A DNA stretch of 64,000 nt. It comes from Anthopleura xanthogrammica. Its lineage: Eukaryota > Cnidaria > Anthozoa > Actiniaria > Actiniidae. Positions 51,181-61,487 of this stretch are shown here, one piece after another. A model generated the notes under the pieces. It did no database searches and had not been told where the DNA came from. It saw only the letters and a list, made by a program, of their open reading frames with translations. Where the stretch lies: positions 7,499,966-7,563,965 of the forward strand of contig OZ025217.1 in NCBI GenBank assembly GCA_964019055.1. Direction: 5' to 3'. The first letter of the stretch is position 1. Each line of letters begins with the position of its first letter. A program made the position numbers and the translations under genes.

Positions 51181-53479
51181 CTTGAGATAAAAACACGACT
51201 TTTTGGCGAAAAAAAATGGGCTTTTGGCTTAGTAAAGGTGCTTTTTGGTCAAAAAAGGTGTTTTTTTGCTGAGAAAATCTGAAATTTGCTGACAATTTTC
51301 TTTTGCTCAAAACACGACGTTTTCACTGCTAAACGCAAGTTTTGGCCGTGAAAAGCACATTTTGGATGTCCAAAACACTGTTTTGCTGGAAAAAAAAGCT
51401 TTTTAGCCCAAAAAACTGAAAAATGGCCATTTTGGCTCTCAAAACCAGGTTTTTCGCGGACGGTGTGACCTGTTTGCTGAAACCCCCACTTCTTGCTCAT
51501 GAAAATACCTCTTGAGATAAAAACACGACTTTTTGGCGAAAAAAAATGGGCTTTTGGCTGAGTAAAGGTGCTTTTTGGTCAAAAAAGGTGTTTTTGGCTG
51601 AGAAAATCTGAAATTTGCTGACAATTTTCTTTTGCTCAAAACACGACGTTTTCACTGCTAAACGCAAGTTTTGGCCGAGAAAAGCACATTTTGGATGTCC
51701 AAAACACTGTTTTGCTGGAAAAAAAAGCTTTTTAGCCCAAAAAACTGAAAAATGGCCATTTTCGCTCTCAAAACCAGGTTTTTCGCTGACGGTGTGACCT
51801 GTTTCCTGAAACCCCCACTTCTTGCTCATGAAAATACCTCTTGAGATAAAAACACGACTTTTTGGCGAAAAAAAATGGGCTTTTGGCTGAGTAAAGGTGC
51901 TTTTTGGTCAAAAAAGGTGTTTTTTGCTGAAAAAATCTGAAATTTGCTGAGAATTTTCTTTTGCTCAAAACACGACGTTTTCACTGCTAAACGCAAGTTT
52001 TGGCCGAGAAAAGCACATTTTGGATGTCCAAAACACTGTTTTGCTGGAAAAAAAAAGCTTTTTAGCCCAAAAAACTGAAAAATGGCCATTTTGGCTCTCA
52101 AAACCAGGTTTTTCGCTGACGGTGTGACCTGTTTGCTCAAACCCCCACTTCTTGCTCATGAAAATACCTCTTGAGATAAAAACACGACTTTTTGGCGAAA
52201 AAAAATGGGCTTTTGGCTGAGTAAAGGTGCTTTTTGGTCAAAAAAGGTGTTTTTTGCTGAGAAAATCTGAAATTTGCTGAGAATTTTCTTTTGCTCAAAA
52301 CACGACGTTTTCACTGCTAAACGCAAGTTTTGGCCGAGAAAAGCACATTTTGGATGTCCAAAACACTGTTTTGCTGGAAGAAAAAGCTTTTTAGCCCAAA
52401 AAACTGAAAAATGGCCATTTTGGCTCTCAAAACCAGGTTTTTCGCTGACGGTGTGACCTGTTTGCTGAAACCCCCACTTCTTGCTCATGAAAATACCTCT
52501 TGAGATAAAAACACGACTTTTTGGCGAAAAAAAATGGGCTTTTGGCTGAGTAAAGGTGCTTTTTGGTCAAAAAAGGTGTTTTTGGCTGAGAAAATCTGAA
52601 ATTTGCTGACAATTTTCTTTTGCTCAAAACACGACGTTTTCACTGCTAAACGCAAGTTTTGGCCGAGAAAAGCACATTTTGGATGTCCAAAACACTGTTT
52701 TGCTGGAGAAAAAAAGCTTTTTAGCCCAAAAAACTGAAAAATGGCCATTTTGGCTCTCAAAACCAGGTTTTTCGCTGAGGGTGTGACCTGTTTGCTGAAA
52801 CCCCCACTTCTTGCTCATGAAAATACCTCTTGAGATAAAAACACGACTTTTTGGCGAAAAAAAATGGGCTTTTGGCTGAGTAAAGGTGCTTTTTGGTCAA
52901 AAAAGGTGTTTTTGGCTGAGAAAATCTGAAATTTGCTGAGAATTTTCTTTTGCTCAAAACACGACGTTTTCACTGCTAAACGCAAGTTTTGGCCGAGAAA
53001 AGCACATTTTGGATGTCCAAAACACTGTTTTGCTGGAAAAGAAGGCTTTTTAGCCCAAAAAACTGAAAAATGGCCATTTTGGCTCTCAAAACCAGGTTTT
53101 TCGCTGACGGTGTGACCTGTTTGCTGAAACTCCCACTTCTTGCTCATGAAAATACCTCTTGAGATAAAAACACGACTTTTTGGCGAAAAAAAATGGGTTT
53201 TTGGCTGAGTAAAGGTGCTTTTCGGTCAAAAAAGGTGTTTTTGGCTGAGAAAATCTGAAATTTGCTGACAATTTTCTTTCGCTCAAAACACGACGTTTTC
53301 ACTGCTAAACGCAAGTTTTGGCCGAGAAAAGCACATTTTGGATGTCCAAAACACTGTTTTGCTGAAAAAAAAAGCTTTTTAGCCCAAAAAACTGAAAAAT
53401 GGCCATTTTGGCTCTCAAAACCAGGTTTTTCGCTGACGGTGTGACCTGTTTGCTGAAACCCCCACTTCTTGCTCATGAA

Positions 53480-55489
53480 AATACCTCTTGAGATAAAAAC
53501 ACGACTTTTTGGCGAAAAAAATGGGCTTTTGGCTGAGTAAAGGCGCTTTTTGGTCAAAAAAGGTTTTTTTTGCTGAGAAAATCTGAAATTTGCTGAGAAT
53601 TTTCTTTTGCTCAAAACACGACGTTTTCACTGCTAAACGCAAGTTTTGGCCGAGAAAAGCACATTTTGGATGTCCAAAACACTGTTTTGCTGGAAAAAAA
53701 AGCTTTTTAGCCCAAAAAACTGAAAAATGGCCATTTTGGCTCTCAAAACCAGGTTTTTCGCTGACAGTGTGACCTGTTTGCTGAAACCCCCACTTCTTGC
53801 TCATGAAAATACCTCTTGAGATAAAAACACGACTTTTTGGCGAAAAAAAATGGGCTTTTGGCTGAGTAAAGGTGCTTTTTGGTCAAAAAAGGTGTTTTTT
53901 GCTGAGAATATCTGAAATTTGCTGACAATTTTCTTTCGCTCAAAACACGACGTTTTCACTGCTAAACGCAAGTTTTGGCCGAGAAAAGCACATTTTGGAT
54001 GTCCAAAACACTGTTTTGCTGGGAAAAAAAGCTTTTTAGCCCAAAAAACTGAAAAATGGCCATTTTGGCTCTCAAAACCAGGTTTTTCGCTGACGGTGTG
54101 ACCTGTTTGCTGAAACCCCCACTTCTTGCTCATGAAAATACCTCTTGAGATAAAAACACGACTTTTTGGCGAAAAAAAGTGGGCTTTTGGCTGAGTAAAG
54201 GTGCTTTTTGGTCAAAAAAGGCGTTTTTGGTCAAAAAAGATTTTTTTTGCTGAGAAAATCTGAAATTTGCTGAGAATTTTCTTTTGCTCAAAACACGACG
54301 TTTTCACTGCTAAACGCAAGTTTTGGCCGAGAAAAGCACATTTTGGATGTCCAAAACACTGTTTTGCTGGAAAAAAAAGCTTTTTAGCCCAAAAAACTGA
54401 AAAATGGCCATTTTGGCTCTCAAAACCAGGTTTTTCGCTGACGGTGTGACCTGTTTGCTGAAACCCCCACTTCTTGCTCATGAAAATACCTCTTGAGATA
54501 AAAACACGACTTTTTGGCGAAAAAAATGGGCTTTTGGCTGAGTAAAGGCGCTTTTTGGTCAAAAAAGGTTTTTTTTGCTGAGAAAATCTGAAATTTGCTG
54601 AGAATTTTCTTTTGCTCAAAACACGACGTTTTCACTGCTAAACGCAAGTTTTGGCCGAGAAAAGCACATTTTGGATGTCCAAAACACTGTTTTGCTGGAA
54701 AAAAAAGCTTTTTAGCCCAAAAAACTGAAAAATGGCCATTTTGGCTCTCAAAACCAGGTTTTTCGCTGACAGTGTGACCTGTTTGCTGAAACCCCCACTT
54801 CTTGCTCATGAAAATACCTCTTGAGATAAAAACACGACTTTTTGGCGAAAAAAAATGGGCTTTTGGCTGAGTAAAGGTGCTTTTTGGTCAAAAAAGGTGT
54901 TTTTTGCTGAGAATATCTGAAATTTGCTGACAATTTTCTTTCGCTCAAAACACGACGTTTTCACTGCTAAACGCAAGTTTTGGCCGAGAAAAGCACATTT
55001 TGGATGTCCAAAACACTGTTTTGCTGGGAAAAAAAGCTTTTTAGCCCAAAAAACTGAAAAATGGCCATTTTGGCTCTCAAAACCAGGTTTTTCGCTGACG
55101 GTGTGACCTGTTTGCTGAAACCCCCACTTCTTGCTCATGAAAATACCTCTTGAGATAAAAACACGACTTTTTGGCGAAAAAAAGTGGGCTTTTGGCTGAG
55201 TAAAGGTGCTTTTTGGTCAAAAAAGGCGTTTTTGGTCAAAAAAGATTTTTTTTGCTGAGAAAATCTGAAATTTGCTGAGAATTTTCTTTTGCTCAAAACA
55301 CGACGTTTTCACTGCTAAACGCAAGTTTTGGCCGAGAAAAGCACATTTTGGATGTCCAAAACACTGTTTTGCTGGAAAAAAAAGCTTTTTAGCCCAAAAA
55401 ACTGAAAAATGGCCATTTTGGCTCTCAAAACCAGGTTTTTCGCTGACGGTGTGACCTGTTTGCTGAAACCCCCACTTCTTGCTCATGAA
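53480..55489. repeat. 1005-bp trimer duplicated in tandem
   Basis: Blocks at about 53,480-54,484 and 54,485-55,489 share five rare variants: aaaggcgctttttgg, aaaaggttttttttgctg, ctgacagtgtg, aaaaaaagtgggc and aaaaaagattttttttgctg (G at 54,239 and 55,244). The length is one 328-bp, one 329-bp and one 348-bp monomer. This is the clearest higher-order repeat in the window. Confidence 0.9.
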
Positions 55490-58400
55490 AATACCTCTTG
55501 AGATAAAAACACGACTTTTTGGCGAAAAAAAATGGGCTTTTGGCTGAGTAAAGGTGCTTTTTGGTCAAAAAAGGTGTTTTTGGCTGAGAAAATCTGAAAT
55601 TTGCTGAGAATTTTCTTTTGCTCAAAACACGACGTTTTCACTGCTAAACGCAAGTTTTGGCCGAGAAAAGCACATTTTGGATGTCCAAAACACTGTTTTG
55701 CTGGAAAAAAAAGCTTTTTAGCCCAAAAAAATGAAAAATGGCCATTTTGGCTCTCAAAACCAGATTTTTCGCTGACGGTGTGACCTGTTTGCTGAAACCC
55801 CCACTTCTTGCTCATGAAAATACCTCTTGAGATAAAAACACGACTTTTTGGCGAAAAAAAATGGGCTTTTGGCTGAGTAAAGGTGCTTTTTGGTCAAAAA
55901 AAGGTGTTTTTGGCTGAGAAAATCTGAAATTTGCTGAGAATTTTCTTTCGCTCAAAACACGACGTTTTCACTGCTAAACGCAAGTTTTGGCCGAGAAAAG
56001 CACATTTTGGATGTCCAAAACACTGTTTTGCTGGAAAAAAAAGCTTTTTAGCCCAAAAAACTGGAAAATGGCCATTTTGGCTCTCAAAACCAGGTTTTTC
56101 GCTGACGGTGTGACCTGTTTGCTGAAACCCCCACTTCTTGCTCATGAAAATACCTCTTGAGATAAAAACACGACTTTTTGGCGAAAAAAAATGGGCTTTT
56201 GGCTGAGTAAAGGTGCTTTTTGGTCAAAAAAGGTGTTTTTGGCTGAGAAAATCTGAAATTTGCTGAGAATTTTCTTTTGCTCAAAACACGACGTTTTCAC
56301 TGCTAAACGCAAGTTTTGGCCGAGAAAAGCACATTTTGGATGTCCAAAACACTGTTTTGCTGGAAAAAAAAGCTTTTTAGCCCAAAAAACTGGAAAATGG
56401 CCATTTTGGCTCTCAAAACCAGGTTTTTCGCTGACGGTGTGACCTGTTTGCTGAAACCCCCACTTCTTGCTCATGAAAATACCTCTTGAGATAAAAACAC
56501 GACTTTTTGGCGAAAAAAAATGGGCTTTTGGCTGAGTAAAGGTGCTTTTTGGTCAAAAAAGGTGTTTTTGGCTGAGAAAATCTGAAATTTGCTGAGAATT
56601 TTCTTTTGCTCAAAACACGACGTTTTCACTGCTAAACGCAAGTTTTGGCCGAGAAAAGCACATTTTGGATGTCCAAAACACTGTTTTGCTGGAAAAAAAA
56701 GCTTTTTAGCCCAAAAAACTGGAAAATGGCCATTTTGGCTCTCAAAACCAGGTTTTTCGCTGACGGTGTGACCTGTTTGCTGAAACCCCCACTTCTTGCT
56801 CATGAAAATACCTCTTGAGATAAAAACACGACTTTTTGGCGAAAAAAAATGGGCTTTTGGCTGAGTAAAGGTGCTTTTTGGTCAAAAAAGGTGTTTTTGG
56901 CTGAGAAAATCTGAAATTTGCTGACAATTTTCTTTTGCTCAAAACACGACGTTTTCACTGCTAAACGCAAGTTTTGGCCGAGAAAAGCACATTTTGGATG
57001 TCCAAAACACTGTTTTGCTGGAAAAAAAAAAAGCTTTTTAGCCCTAAAAACTGAAAAATGGCCATTTTGGCTCTCAAAACCAGGTTTTTCGCTCACGGTG
57101 TGACCTGTTTGCTGAAACCCCCACTTCTTGCTCATGAAAATACCTCTTGAGATAAAAACACGACTTTTTGGCGAAAAAAAATGGGCTTTTGGCTGAGGAA
57201 AGGTGCTTTTTGGTCAAAAAAGGTGTTTTTGGCTGAGAAAATCTGAAATTTGCTGAGAATTTTCTTTTGCTCAAAACACGACGTTTTCACTGCTAAACGC
57301 AAGGTTTGGCCGAGAAAAGCACATTTTGGATGTCCAAAACACTGTTTTGCTGGAAAAAAAAGCTTTTTAGCCCAAAAAAACTGAAAAATGGCCATTTTGG
57401 CTCTCAAAACCAGGTTTTTCGCTGACGGTGTGACCTGTTTGCTGAAACCCCCACTTCTTGCTCATGAAAATACCTCTTGAGATAAAAACACGACTTTTTG
57501 GCGAAAAAAAATGGGCTTTTGGCTGAGTAAAGGTGCTTTTTGGTCAAAAAAGGTGTTTTTTGCTGAGAAAATCTGAAATTTGCTGACAATTTTCTTTTGC
57601 TCAAAACACGACGTTTTCACTGCTAAACGCAAGTTTTGGCCGAGAAAAGCACATTTTGGATGTCCAAAACACTGTTTTGCTGGAAAACAGCTTTTTAGCC
57701 CAAAAAACTGAAAAATGGCCATTTTGGCTCTCAAAACCAGGTTTTTCGCTGACGGTGTGACCTGTTTGCTGAAACCCCCACTTCTTGCTCATGAAAATAC
57801 CTCTTGAGATAAAAACACGACTTTTTGGCGAAAAAAAATGGGCTTTTGGCTGAGTAAAGGTGCTTTTTGGTCAAAAAAGGTGTTTTTGGCTGAGAAAATC
57901 TGAAATTTGCTGAGAATTTTCTTTTGCTCAAAACACGACGTTTTCACTGCTAAACGCAAGTTTTGGCCGAGAAAAGCACATTTTGGATGTCCAAAACACT
58001 GTTTTGCTGGGAAAAAAAGCTTTTTAGCCCAAAAAACTGAAAAATGGCCATTTTGGCTCTCAAAACCAGGTTTTTCGCTGACGGTGTGACCTGTTTGCTG
58101 AAACCCCCACTTCTTGCTCATGAAAATACCTCTTGAGATAAAAACACGACTTTTTGGCGAAAAAAAATGGGCTTTTGGCTGAGTAAAGGTGCTTTTTGGT
58201 CAAAAAAGGTGTTTTTTGCTGAGAAAATCTGAAATTTGCTGAGAATTTTCTTTTGCTCAAAACACAACGTTTTCACTGCTAAACGCAAGTTTTGGCCGAG
58301 AAAAGCACATTTTGGATGTCCAAAACACTGTTTTGCTGGGAAAAAAAGCTTTTTAGCCCAAAAAACTGAAAAATGGCCATTTTGGCTCTCAAAACCAGGT

Positions 58401-58867
58401 TTTTCGCTGACGGTGTGACCTGTTTGCTGAAACCCCCACTTCTTGCTCATGAAAATACCTCTTGAGATAAAAACACGACTTTTTGGCGAAAAAAAATGGG
58501 CTTTTGGCTGAGTAAAGGTGCTTTTTGGTCAAAAAAGGTGTTTTTTGCTGAGAAAATCTGAAATTTGCTGAGAATTTTCTTTTGCTCAAAACACAACGTT
58601 TTCACTGCTAAACGCAAGTTTTGGCCGAGAAAAGCACATTTTGGATGTCGAAAACACTGTTTTGCTGGAAAAAAAAGCTTTTTAGCCCAAAAAACTGAAA
58701 AATGGCCATTTTGGCTCTCAAAACCAGATTTTTCGCTGACGGTGTGACCTGTTTGCTGAAACCCCCACTTCTTGCTCATGAAAATACCTCTTGAGATAAA
58801 AACACGACTTTTTGGCGAAAAAAAATGGGCTTTTGGCTGAGTAAAGGTGCTTTTTGGTCAAAAAAGG

Positions 58868-58875
58868 TGTTTTTT
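58868..58875. repeat. Candidate target-site duplication, 3' side of LINE
   Basis: TGTTTTTT at the end of the left satellite block matches 61,480-61,487 on the other side. Its inner edge merges with the poly(A) tail (T-run on the plus strand), so the exact length is ambiguous. Confidence 0.55.
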
Positions 58876-58889
58876 TTTTTTTTTTTTTT
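58870..58889 (-). other. LINE poly(A) end (20-base T-run on the plus strand)
   Basis: Twenty consecutive T on the plus strand correspond to an A-tail at the LINE 3' end. Up to six of these bases belong to the satellite target (TTTTTT), leaving about 14 contributed by the element. Confidence 0.9.
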
Positions 58890-58892
58890 ATT
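58887..58892 (-). promoter_or_regulatory. AATAAA hexamer abutting the poly(A) tract
   Basis: The minus strand reads ATTAAATAAA running straight into the A-tail. It has the polyadenylation-signal sequence but lies closer to the tail than the usual 10-30 bases. It may be part of the element's fixed 3' end or a coincidence. Confidence 0.3.
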
Positions 58893-59043
58893 TAATAACT
58901 TGACACAAGCTGAGAAAAGACTCGAGATCCAAGGAAGCTCAGCCTGAGACAAAATACACATATAAACTACAAATTGAACAAAAAACATTAAAGTATAAAT
59001 TGAAATAAGCTAATAATATATACAGTACTATATACTAAAAGCG
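58890..59043 (-). other. LINE 3' untranslated region
   Basis: About 154 bp lie between the stop codon (59,044-59,046 on the minus strand) and the poly(A) tract. The sequence is AT-rich, with a tatatacagtactatata stretch near 59,020-59,036. No 3' microsatellite or clear stem-loop is evident by eye. Confidence 0.8.
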
Positions 59044-61479
59044 TTAGCGACAACACACAACAGTAATATTAGTGGATCGGCATTTGGAGCAAACAGTTTT
59101 ATAAGTTCTGATACGATCAGGGTCAAAAGTAGAATGCAAGAAAGAAAAATAGTGAGAGCGTAGCAGTGTTTTAAAAGACGAAACTGAGTTAACAGACTTA
59201 ATTTTAGAGGGCAGTGAGTTCCACAAGACAACAATGCGATTGAAAAAGGAATCCCTGTAAGTAGAAGTTTTGCATGAATTAAGCCTGTAGTCGGTACTAT
59301 TAGTGCTTCTTGTGGATCTGGATGAAAGAGAGCACGGAGTTACATAACTAGATAGATCAACAGTGTTAAGCCTAAGGCGACACTTGAAAAAATATAAGAG
59401 ATCTAAGTATTCAAGCCAGTAAGACAGTGGAAGTAAGTTAAGTTTGACAAGCCTGTCTTTATAGGATAGATTTGGTTGGTACCTGAGAATAAATTTAGTG
59501 GCGCGGCGCTGAACCCGTTCGAGGAGTAAGATATCCTGCGAGCTCGATTGCGGTGCCCAAACCTGACTACCATAACAAAGAATCGAACGCACAAGCGTTA
59601 TATAAAGCTGGAGACGGAGCGAAACCCCCAGAGAATTAGGACTATTGCGTCTTAAAAAACCCAGAACCTTATTGGATTTGGCAACAACGTAAACTACATG
59701 GATGTGCCAGCTTAAATCATGTGATGTCATAATCCCCAGATCTTTTTGGGAGTGACTCTCTTTTAAGTTGTCAGGGCCAATGTTGTAAGTACGCGCCGTT
59801 GGATTTCGTCTTCTAGATATCTTAAGGACCTCGCATTTGCTTGCGTTAAAGGCTAAGTCCCAGTCAACACTCCAGCTTACCAAGCCGTTAAGGTCATACT
59901 GGAGAGCCAAGTGGTCTTGCTGGGATTGCTGAGAGCGATAACATTTCGTATCGTCAGCAAACAAAACTGACGTAGTCTTAGCCGAAGTTACACTGGGCAG
60001 ATCGTTGACATAAACAAGAAAAAGGATCGGACCCAGGAGGCTGCCCTGAGGAACCCCAGAGACCACAGGCGTCCAGCCGGAATTGGACCCGTCAATGACG
60101 ACACGTTGCCTGCGATTACTGAGGTAATCAGAGATCCAGTCCCACAATGCACCATCTACCCCATATAACCTCAGCTTGAATAACAGCTTTTTGTGATTAA
60201 TGGAATCAAAAGCTTTCGCGAAATCTAAATAGAGGATATCAGTCTCGATATTTTTATCTAATGAAGCGCCTATTTTGTGAAAGACGGTGAGCAGTTGCGA
60301 GATACAGGACTTTCCCTCTAGGAACCCAAATTGAGAGTCTGAAATAACCCTTAGAAAATATGGAAGAATGCTCTTTAAAACGCACTTTTCAAAAACCTTA
60401 CTCACTATTGGTAGCAAAGATATTGGTCTATAGTTACTAACAAGTTTTTTTGAGTCCTTCTTGAAGATCGGTGTGACATTTGCATCTTTCCAATCAGCTG
60501 GAAACTTCCCAAGAGTCAAGGACAGATTGAATAGCCTTGTTAGAGATGGAGCAATCTGGACTGCGCATTCCTTGAGCAAACGCGAAGGGATACCGTCTGG
60601 GCCGGCAGCCTTGTTCACATCTAAGGCGACAAGATTACTCTGCACATCGGAAAGCGACAGCTCCACATTTGATAAAGTATCGGTAGTAAAAGGTTCGACG
60701 GCTGGGATAGCGGTGGCAAGGCTGGGCTGCTTGAATGTGGAGGCAAAAAAGCTGTTGAACGCTTCTGCCTTCCCGAGTGGAGTGTCGTATTTAATATTTC
60801 TAAATTCAACAGTATCAGGAATTGATCCCTTGTTTGATTTTGCTTTGAAAAACGACCATATCTTGTTGTTTTTGGAGACGGTGGATGACGAAGTGAGCTT
60901 TTCGATGAAAGAGTTGAATTTAGCTCTGATCAAGTACTTCGTTTCCCTTCGCAACTGTTTCACACGCTCCCATAGTTCACTATTGTTTTCCCTTGCGGCT
61001 TTTCTTCTCAAAGTGTTTCTCTTGTTGATGGAATGTATTATTTCACCGTCGATCCAAGGCGGTGAATCTGCACGCTTTAGTTTAGTTCTTGGTATAAATT
61101 TGTTAACGGCTTCAAGAAACCATGCCTTCCAACGCAGCCAGCAGGTGTCAATGTCGTTAACAGGGAAAATATCATCAATAGGCTTTTCAGCTAAAAGAGT
61201 CCTCAGGGAGTCAAAGTCACCATTTTTGAAGTTGTAAACAACCCTAGGTGTTGAAGGTTTTCTGTAAGGATGGATTTGCAAGTCAAATAAAATTGCATGG
61301 TGATCTGATGGAAGAGATATTTCTTTAGATACTTCTAGGCCAGATATTTTCTCTACCATATTAGTGATAAGAAGATCCAGAACATTTTGAGACCTTGTTG
61401 GCTCGTCTACCAGTTGGAATAAATTTGAGTCGCATAGGAAGTCGCAAAACTCAGATAAATCACTTGAGTTTGAGAACCC
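59044..61479 (-). CDS. LINE ORF2 fragment: endonuclease remnant plus reverse transcriptase (5'-truncated)
   Basis: The protein copies LINE RNA into DNA at a nicked genomic target. The frame is open for 811 codons of element sequence. It also reads 17 codons upstream into satellite to an ATG at 61,530, so that start is an accident of the junction. Numbering from that ATG: endonuclease C-terminus with SDHH at 75-78; AGPDG at 309-313; NYRPISLLP at 366-374; palm motif A LDFAKAFD at 435-442 (catalytic D436); SGVPQGSLLGP at 491-501; motif C FADD at 524-527 (D526, D527); KDLGI at 596-600; C-terminal LWNSLP at 769-774. All core RT residues are present. No gag-type ORF1 is present. The element cannot be autonomous, because the N-terminal endonuclease with its other catalytic residues is missing. 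No native promoter or start codon remains. Confidence 0.92.
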   Translation of the reverse strand, partial: GFSNSSDLSEFCDFLCDSNLFQLVDEPTRSQNVLDLLITNMVEKISGLEVSKEISLPSDHHAILFDLQIHPYRKPSTPRVVYNFKNGDFDSLRTLLAEKPIDDIFPVNDIDTCWLRWKAWFLEAVNKFIPRTKLKRADSPPWIDGEIIHSINKRNTLRRKAARENNSELWERVKQLRRETKYLIRAKFNSFIEKLTSSSTVSKNNKIWSFFKAKSNKGSIPDTVEFRNIKYDTPLGKAEAFNSFFASTFKQPSLATAIPAVEPFTTDTLSNVELSLSDVQSNLVALDVNKAAGPDGIPSRLLKECAVQIAPSLTRLFNLSLTLGKFPADWKDANVTPIFKKDSKKLVSNYRPISLLPIVSKVFEKCVLKSILPYFLRVISDSQFGFLEGKSCISQLLTVFHKIGASLDKNIETDILYLDFAKAFDSINHKKLLFKLRLYGVDGALWDWISDYLSNRRQRVVIDGSNSGWTPVVSGVPQGSLLGPILFLVYVNDLPSVTSAKTTSVLFADDTKCYRSQQSQQDHLALQYDLNGLVSWSVDWDLAFNASKCEVLKISRRRNPTARTYNIGPDNLKESHSQKDLGIMTSHDLSWHIHVVYVVAKSNKVLGFLRRNSPNSLGVSLRLQLYITLVRSILCYGSQVWAPQSSSQDILLLERVQRRATKFILRYQPNLSYKDRLVKLNLLPLSYWLEYLDLLYFFKCRLRLNTVDLSSYVTPCSLSSRSTRSTNSTDYRLNSCKTSTYRDSFFNRIVVLWNSLPSKIKSVNSVSSFKTLLRSHYFSFLHSTFDPDRIRTYKTVCSKCRSTNITVVCCR
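59731..60618 (-). other. Reverse transcriptase domain
   Basis: Residues about 305-600 cover the fingers and palm. Motif A Asp436 and the motif C Asp pair (plus-strand 59,950-59,961) are intact, as is the SGVPQGS motif B. Spacing between motifs is normal for LINE RTs, and no stop or frameshift breaks the domain. Confidence 0.95.
61276..61479 (-). other. C-terminal remnant of APE-type endonuclease domain
   Basis: Residues 18-85 show the pattern LVDEPTR...LDLLITN...LPSDHHAI, typical of the end of the exonuclease-endonuclease-phosphatase fold in LINE ORF2 proteins. SDH carries the catalytic Asp-His pair. The upstream metal-binding and catalytic blocks are absent because of the 5' truncation, so nicking activity is not expected. 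Confidence 0.85.
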
Positions 61480-61487
61480 TGTTTTTT
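61480..61487. repeat. Candidate target-site duplication, 5' side of LINE
   Basis: TGTTTTTT directly follows the LINE 5' end (minus-strand GGGTTCTCAAAC begins at 61,479). It is also the normal satellite sequence at this monomer position, so a blunt insertion with chance microhomology is the alternative. Confidence 0.55.

Larger units (their letters stand above)
1..58867. repeat. 329-bp tandem satellite array, left block (about 178 monomers)
   Basis: The whole stretch is one head-to-tail array with no unique DNA in it. Landmarks such as the HindIII-containing run, the TGGCCA palindrome and the TCATGA word recur every 329 bp, for example 36,097 to 36,426. Monomers differ by scattered substitutions, A-tract length changes and a few 19-20 bp gains. 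The first ~8 kb and the 53-58 kb part look more varied than the middle. The array begins before base 1, so its left edge is not seen. Open frames occur on both strands but change frame at each 329-bp monomer (329 is not a multiple of three), so I infer no coding role. A heterochromatic or centromere-proximal position is inference only. Confidence 0.98.
58876..61479 (-). mobile_element. 5'-truncated non-LTR retrotransposon (LINE), Jockey/CR1/L2-like
   Basis: This ~2.6-kb element is inserted in the satellite in minus orientation. It holds, 5' to 3', the last part of an endonuclease domain, a complete reverse transcriptase, a C-terminal region, a ~150-bp 3' untranslated part and a poly(A) end. 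Missing are any 5'UTR, any ORF1 and most of the endonuclease, the usual result of incomplete target-primed reverse transcription. The frame is uninterrupted, so insertion is recent relative to decay. No LTRs or terminal inverted repeats are present. The clade is uncertain: the RT motifs fit the Jockey/CR1/L2 group, and the poly(A) end is closer to Jockey-type elements than to CR1, which usually ends in short repeats. Confidence 0.93.

Noticed and set aside
1..58867. Hundreds of 60-130 codon open frames on both strands, K/F-rich, repeated every monomer
   Set aside because: They are open on both strands, and the 329-bp period shifts frame at each monomer, so no long protein is kept. The residue pattern follows from alternating A and T tracts. 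No domain is recognised.
58870..58889. The T20 run as an independent microsatellite
   Set aside because: It lies exactly at the LINE 3' end next to its untranslated region, so a poly(A) tail explains it.
59028..59594. Small minus-strand open frames at the LINE 3' end
   Set aside because: They are other-frame shadows of the long RT frame.
60461..61237. 258-codon plus-strand open frame inside the LINE
   Set aside because: It is antisense to the reverse transcriptase and endonuclease region, which has clear conserved motifs on the minus strand. No recognisable domain on the plus strand.
58876..61479. LTR retrotransposon or DNA transposon
   Set aside because: No long terminal repeats, integrase, protease, transposase or terminal inverted repeats. 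Endonuclease SDHH plus FADD reverse transcriptase and a poly(A) end identify a non-LTR element.
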